From Chloroflexota bacterium (lineage in GTDB: Bacteria; Chloroflexota; Dormibacteria; Aeolococcales; Aeolococcaceae), in NCBI GenBank assembly GCA_005880985.1, contig VBIQ01000007.1, positions 124,001 to 188,000 on the forward strand: DNA of 64,000 nucleotides, given 5' to 3'. The position numbers and the translations under genes were made by a program. The notes beneath the pieces are model-generated. The model made no database searches. It was not told the origin of the DNA and saw only the letters and a program-made list of their open reading frames with translations. Below, in pieces: positions 60,449 through 64,000 of this stretch; the stretch's first letter is position 1, and every line of letters starts with the position of its first letter.

Positions 60449-61342
60449 CTATAGACCGGCTCCGCCCTGCTGCTCGGCGAAGCGGCGCAACACGTCCTGC
60501 CAGCTCTCCGACTGTTCTTCGGCGACGGTGTGGGGAGCGGCGCGCCGGATCCGCGAGCGGGCGCGCTCGATCTCTCGCTCGCGTCGCCGATCGTGGGCGC
60601 TGCGGCTGGCGACGGTCAGCTGGCTCAGCTCGCTCTCGACCGCGGCGACCGCGTCCTCGCTCTCGGCGGCGCGCAGGGCGCGCTGCAGTCGAGCCGCGGC
60701 CTCGGCGGCGACGCCGGCGTCGCGGATCGACGCCGACAGCCGGCGGCGGGCGGCATCGAGACCGCGGCGGGCACTGGCTGCGGCCTCCTGCGCGCGCCGC
60801 TGCTTGTCGTACTCGTTACGGCCGAATGCCACCAGCGCCGGATACTGCCAGGCGAGGCTGAAGCGACCGCTGCTGATCCCGGCGGTCAGCTCGTCGAGAC
60901 GCGAGCGCAGCTCGTCGCGGGCCGGCGGTTCGAGCAGGACCAGCAGGTCCCCCAAGGGTGGTCGCACCCTCGCGTACTCGCGCCGCACCCAGCCGGGCAG
61001 GTGATGGTGCTCAGGGGCGGGCACCGCGGCCGGACGCTCGACCTGGGGGAGAGCCCGCGGCCGCGGCGGTCCCGATCCGCGTCCGGATCGCTGGTGCTCA
61101 CCCTGCTCACCCGGACGCCGACGGTTTGCCCGCGGGCGGGCGGCCTCGACGGTCTCCGACGCGGCGGCATCGGTCGTGGGCGTGGCGGCCACCTCATTGA
61201 GGAGATGCGGCGGAGCTGCCGCGTGGACGGGGCACACGATGGGACCCCACCGGGCCTGGCCCGGTCTCGACGGCGCAATGCTACCGAACGTGCCGCCGCG
61301 CGCGGTGATCCGCCATTCGCAACCCCGCTGCCTACACTTCAT
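60449..61342 (-). CDS. Hypothetical protein with N-terminal Cys-rich segment and coiled coils
   Basis: This family is unknown to me. From ATG 61342 it has 297 residues: MKCRQRGCEWRITARGGTFG ... GPIVCPVHAAAP (a C-x4-C...C-x2-H set that could bind zinc), a long Arg/Pro-rich linker to about residue 120, a short domain (GDLLVLLEPPARDELRSRLDEL), then helical coiled-coil segments with regular Ala/Arg/Glu (AARRRLSASIRDAGVAAEAAARLQRALRAAESEDAVAAVESEL) to the end. The long Pro/Arg linker is low in information. It is 21 bases from the divergent potassium transporter start; both share one promoter region. The stop is seven bases before the CBS gene. Confidence 0.6.
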   Translation of the reverse strand: MKCRQRGCEWRITARGGTFGSIAPSRPGQARWGPIVCPVHAAAPPHLLNEVAATPTTDAAASETVEAARPRANRRRPGEQGEHQRSGRGSGPPRPRALPQVERPAAVPAPEHHHLPGWVRREYARVRPPLGDLLVLLEPPARDELRSRLDELTAGISSGRFSLAWQYPALVAFGRNEYDKQRRAQEAAASARRGLDAARRRLSASIRDAGVAAEAAARLQRALRAAESEDAVAAVESELSQLTVASRSAHDRRREREIERARSRIRRAAPHTVAEEQSESWQDVLRRFAEQQGGAGL

Positions 61343-61363
61343 GCCGATGCATGGCAGGGCAGC

Positions 61364-63541
61364 ATGACGTCGGGATCCGACCAACCATCCCGACCCGAGG
61401 GCCCGCCGGTGGTCACGCTGCCTCCTGAGGAGGTGCAGGCGCTCCGAGAGGCGGGACGCGCCTGGGGAACGACGCCACCGCGAGCTGTGCGCGACGACGG
61501 CAGCATCGACCCCGACCTGGCGGGCGTCGAGGAGCGGGGCCGTCCGGGAGAGCGCTACGTGCGCGTCCGGCGGCGCGAGCGTGAGGGCTTCGAGGCGGTG
61601 GAGCCGGGCTGGCTTCAGGCGACTCTGCGCGCCAGCGAACCCAAGACGGGGATGGCTCGGACCCTGAGCCGGGTTCGCCACTTTCTCCTCGGCGCTCCCC
61701 GCCAGACCCGCCAGTCGATCCACGAGCGGCTGACCAAGGTCAAGGCGCTGGCCGTGCTCTCGTCCGACGCGCTGTCCTCGGTGGCCTATGCCACCGAGCA
61801 GATCATGCTGGTGCTGGTCGTGGCCGGCGCGGCCGCCTACGGCTACTCGCTGCCGATCATGTCGGCGATCCTCTGCCTGCTCGCCATCGTGGTTCTCAGT
61901 TACCGGCAGACGATCCGCGCCTACCCGAAGGGTGGCGGCTCCTACATCGTCGCCAGCGACAATCTGGGACCGCTGGCCGGGCTGGTGGCGGGCTGCTCGC
62001 TCATCACCTCCTACACGCTGACCGTCGCGGTGTCCGTCGCCAGCAGCGTCGACGCGATCGTCAGTGCCGCTCCCTCGACGGCCGGGCTGCGAGTGCAGCT
62101 CTGCGCCGCCTTTGTTCTCCTGCTTCTGATGGGCAACCTGCGGGGCATTCGCGAATCAGGCTCGATCTTTGCGGCCCCCACCTACCTGTTCATCCTGGGA
62201 ATGTTCCTGATGGTCGGTGTCATCTTCGTCAAGCTCGCCACCGGCGACCTGCACCGCTCGAGCCCCCGCATCGGCCAGGCGACCGAGAGCCTGACGCTCG
62301 TTCTCATCCTGCGCGCGTTCGCCTCGGGAGCCACCGCCCTGACCGGGGTGGAGGCGATCAGCGATGGCGTGCCCGCCTTTCGGCCGCCCGAGTGGCTCAA
62401 TGCCCGCCGGACGCTCACCGCGATGGGGCTCATCCTCGGGGGGATGTTCCTGACCATCACCGTGGCCACCTACCTGCTCGGCATCACTCCGCAGAATCCG
62501 GCCAGCCACGGGTATCAGACCGTCATCTCTCAGCTCGCCCACGCAGCCTTCAGCGACAGCTTCGGATACATCTACGTCGCGATCACCACCACGGCAATTC
62601 TCGTCCTGGCGGGCAACACGGCCTTTTCCGACTTCCCCCGCCTCCTCTTCTTCATGGCTCGCGATGACTACGCCCCCCATCTGTTCCGCCGGGTCGGCGA
62701 TCGGCTCGCCTACAGCAACGGGATCATCGCCCTGGCCGTGCTGGCGACCCTGTTGATCCTGGTGTTCCGCGGCGAGGTGTCACGGCTCATCCCCCTCTAC
62801 GCCATCGGCGTCTTCCTCGCCTTCACCATGTCCCAAGCGGGGATGGTGGCCAGGTGGCGACGCCTTCGCGAGCCGGGATGGCGGCGTGGGCTCCCCATCA
62901 ACGTGGTCGGGGTCCTCGCCACCGGCCTGGTCTTCATCATCACCGGCATCTTCAAGTTCACCCAGGGCGCGTGGATCATCGTGCTCGTGGTCCCCTTGTT
63001 GGTGCTGACCTGTCGCGCCATCCACAGCCATTACAACGAGGTGCGCGGCAACCTCGCCACCGAGATCCCGACCTCGCCCGACAAGGTGAAACCGATCTGC
63101 ATCGTCCCCATCGCCGACCTCGACGGCGTGGCGCTGCAGAGTCTCGCCTTCGCGCGCTCGATCTCCGACAACGTGATCGCGGTCCACGTCTCCGAAGACG
63201 AGCAGGACATCGCCCGCATGCGCGCCAAATGGGAGGCATGGGGCAATCACGTGCCGCTGGAGATCGTCGAGTCGCAGTATCGCGCCCTGGTCCGCCCGCT
63301 GCTGCGCTATATCGACGCCATCGACAAGCAACACCGTGACGACACCCTGGTGGTGGTGCTGCCGGAGTTGGTGGCGACCAGCTGGTGGCACCAGCTGCTC
63401 CACAACCAGAGCGCGCTGCGGCTCAAGGCGGCGTTGCTGTTCCGTCCCGGCACGGTGGTGGTCAACGTCCCCTACCACCTGCGCCGGGTGCCGCGGGCCC
63501 GCCGCGGGCTGAGGGCGCGGCCGCTGGACGACGACCTCTGA
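61364..63541 (+). CDS. KimA-like potassium importer (APC superfamily)
   Basis: This is a 725-residue APC-superfamily permease with a soluble N-terminus (about 100 residues), twelve membrane helices and a C-terminal cytosolic UspA-like domain (KPICIVPIADLDGVALQSLAFARSISDNVIAVHVSEDEQD). Key stretches match B. subtilis KimA (YdaO): KVKALAVLSSDALSSVAYATEQ, LSYRQTIRAYPKGGGSYIVASDNLG and NLRGIRESGSIFAAPTYLFI. KimA imports K+ with protons and is inhibited by c-di-AMP. No ydaO-type riboswitch fits in the 21-base gap to the divergent gene, so transcriptional control must differ. ATG 61364 is the start. Confidence 0.85.
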   Translation: MTSGSDQPSRPEGPPVVTLPPEEVQALREAGRAWGTTPPRAVRDDGSIDPDLAGVEERGRPGERYVRVRRREREGFEAVEPGWLQATLRASEPKTGMARTLSRVRHFLLGAPRQTRQSIHERLTKVKALAVLSSDALSSVAYATEQIMLVLVVAGAAAYGYSLPIMSAILCLLAIVVLSYRQTIRAYPKGGGSYIVASDNLGPLAGLVAGCSLITSYTLTVAVSVASSVDAIVSAAPSTAGLRVQLCAAFVLLLLMGNLRGIRESGSIFAAPTYLFILGMFLMVGVIFVKLATGDLHRSSPRIGQATESLTLVLILRAFASGATALTGVEAISDGVPAFRPPEWLNARRTLTAMGLILGGMFLTITVATYLLGITPQNPASHGYQTVISQLAHAAFSDSFGYIYVAITTTAILVLAGNTAFSDFPRLLFFMARDDYAPHLFRRVGDRLAYSNGIIALAVLATLLILVFRGEVSRLIPLYAIGVFLAFTMSQAGMVARWRRLREPGWRRGLPINVVGVLATGLVFIITGIFKFTQGAWIIVLVVPLLVLTCRAIHSHYNEVRGNLATEIPTSPDKVKPICIVPIADLDGVALQSLAFARSISDNVIAVHVSEDEQDIARMRAKWEAWGNHVPLEIVESQYRALVRPLLRYIDAIDKQHRDDTLVVVLPELVATSWWHQLLHNQSALRLKAALLFRPGTVVVNVPYHLRRVPRARRGLRARPLDDDL

Positions 63542-63597
63542 GCGGGCCATCCGCGACCGGTCCCCAGGCGTCGCCGCGGCTCACCGCGGCCCAGGCG

Positions 63598-64000
63598 ATG
63601 CGACGTCCCCATCACCTCCTGCCGGCGCGGGTTCGCCGCCTTCTCTTCGGCCTGGTGCGCTTCGCCATCGGCGCCGCCGTGCTCGCCTACATCATCAGCC
63701 TGGTCAAGCTGAGCGCCTTCCGCCCACTGACCCGGGGAGACAACGCGCTCTGGCTGCTGCTGGCGGTGGCCTGCCTGGCCGCCAACGTCTACGTCGCCGC
63801 CTGGCGCTGGCAGCTGCTGCTGCTCGCCCTCGGTGTCCGCGAGCGCATCGCGCCGCTGCTGCGCGCCATCTACGTCGGCGCCTTCTACAACCTGGTGCTC
63901 CCGGGGCAGCTCGGCGGCCAGGCGATCAAGGTGCTGCTGGTGGGTCGCGCCAAGGGGATCCGCTCGCCAGCGCTGCGCGAGATCCTCGCCTCGGTGGCGA
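63598..64000 (+). CDS. YbhN/LPG-synthase-type integral membrane protein, N-terminal part
   Basis: The gene runs out of the window. The 134 visible residues give a basic N-terminus, two hydrophobic helices (LVRFAIGAAVLAYIISLVKL and ALWLLLAVACLAANVYVAA) and the family-like WRWQLLLLALGVRERI and YVGAFYNLVLPGQLGGQAIKVLLVGRAKG, which resembles the lysylphosphatidylglycerol synthase transmembrane region (UPF0104, YbhN). The soluble transferase domain of MprF cannot be judged. ATG 63598 is 56 bases after the importer stop, and the frame stays open upstream of it. Confidence 0.75.
   Translation, partial: MRRPHHLLPARVRRLLFGLVRFAIGAAVLAYIISLVKLSAFRPLTRGDNALWLLLAVACLAANVYVAAWRWQLLLLALGVRERIAPLLRAIYVGAFYNLVLPGQLGGQAIKVLLVGRAKGIRSPALREILASVA

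Noticed and set aside
61343-61363. A c-di-AMP (ydaO) riboswitch before the KimA-like gene
   Set aside because: Only 21 bases separate the importer from the divergent ORF start, too short for this riboswitch, and no conserved motif was seen.

Overview
The window is a very GC-rich chromosomal segment from a bacterium of the Terrabacteria side. The core gene order rimO-pgsA-cinA-recA-recX, then rny-spoVS-miaB-mutS-mutL-miaA, resembles the cinA-recA-rny-spoVS-miaB-mutSL order of Bacillus. High GC, a SpoVS homologue, a CtaG-type oxidase assembly protein, an LL-diaminopimelate aminotransferase and many GTG starts would fit a Chloroflexota or Dormibacterota-like lineage. I infer this from gene content; no rRNA is present to prove it.

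Layout. Positions 1-16,157 hold a dense plus-strand run for phospholipid synthesis, recombination, mismatch repair, RNA turnover, tRNA modification and lysine/DAP synthesis, interrupted by one minus-strand MFS gene. lexA follows at 16,255. Between about 16.9 and 24.4 kb lie an acyl-CoA ligase, CtaG, a small LysM membrane protein with LexA-type boxes, a Nudix hydrolase, a tyrosine recombinase, a phosphotransferase-like protein and a repeat-rich surface protein. From 24.6 to 33.0 kb the minus strand carries yjbQ, an SH3-type lipoprotein, an HDAC-like deacetylase, a LOR/SDH-type protein, pyrF, a zinc-ribbon protein, tRNA-Pro, gpsA, der, a JAMM protease and cysM. From 33.1 to 41.2 kb are an MFS efflux gene with a structured leader, eno, an M20 peptidase, a GH5 glycosidase, sixA, msrA and a methyltransferase.

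Positions 41,353-55,458 look like an integrated island of about 14 kb. A 20-bp near-identical repeat sits at both ends. The right copy is the 3' end of tRNA-Ser(GGA), and a serine recombinase with an excisionase-like gene lies beside it. The cargo is AT-richer, almost all on the minus strand, and mostly unrecognised: a tight four-gene operon, a DUF6236-like protein, membrane proteins and proteins with HEPN-like RN..H motifs. This makes it a candidate defence cargo. A long direct repeat, IS3-type remnants and a replication-relaxation gene are also present.

After the island come two tRNA-Ser genes, tadA, a DUF5667 protein with an ECF sigma factor, a CBS/GltD/ferredoxin fusion with a CBS partner, a hypothetical protein, a KimA-like potassium importer and the start of a YbhN/LPG-synthase-type membrane protein.

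The clearest regulatory story is SOS. Boxes of the form GAAC-N4-GTTY (or close to it) lie on the promoters of recA, lexA and the LysM gene. The LysM protein has the architecture of the YneA-type division inhibitors. The most interesting non-coding element is the leader of the MFS gene at 33,128-33,281: an 11-codon leucine-rich ORF, several perfect hairpins and two mutually exclusive pairings around the ribosome binding site.
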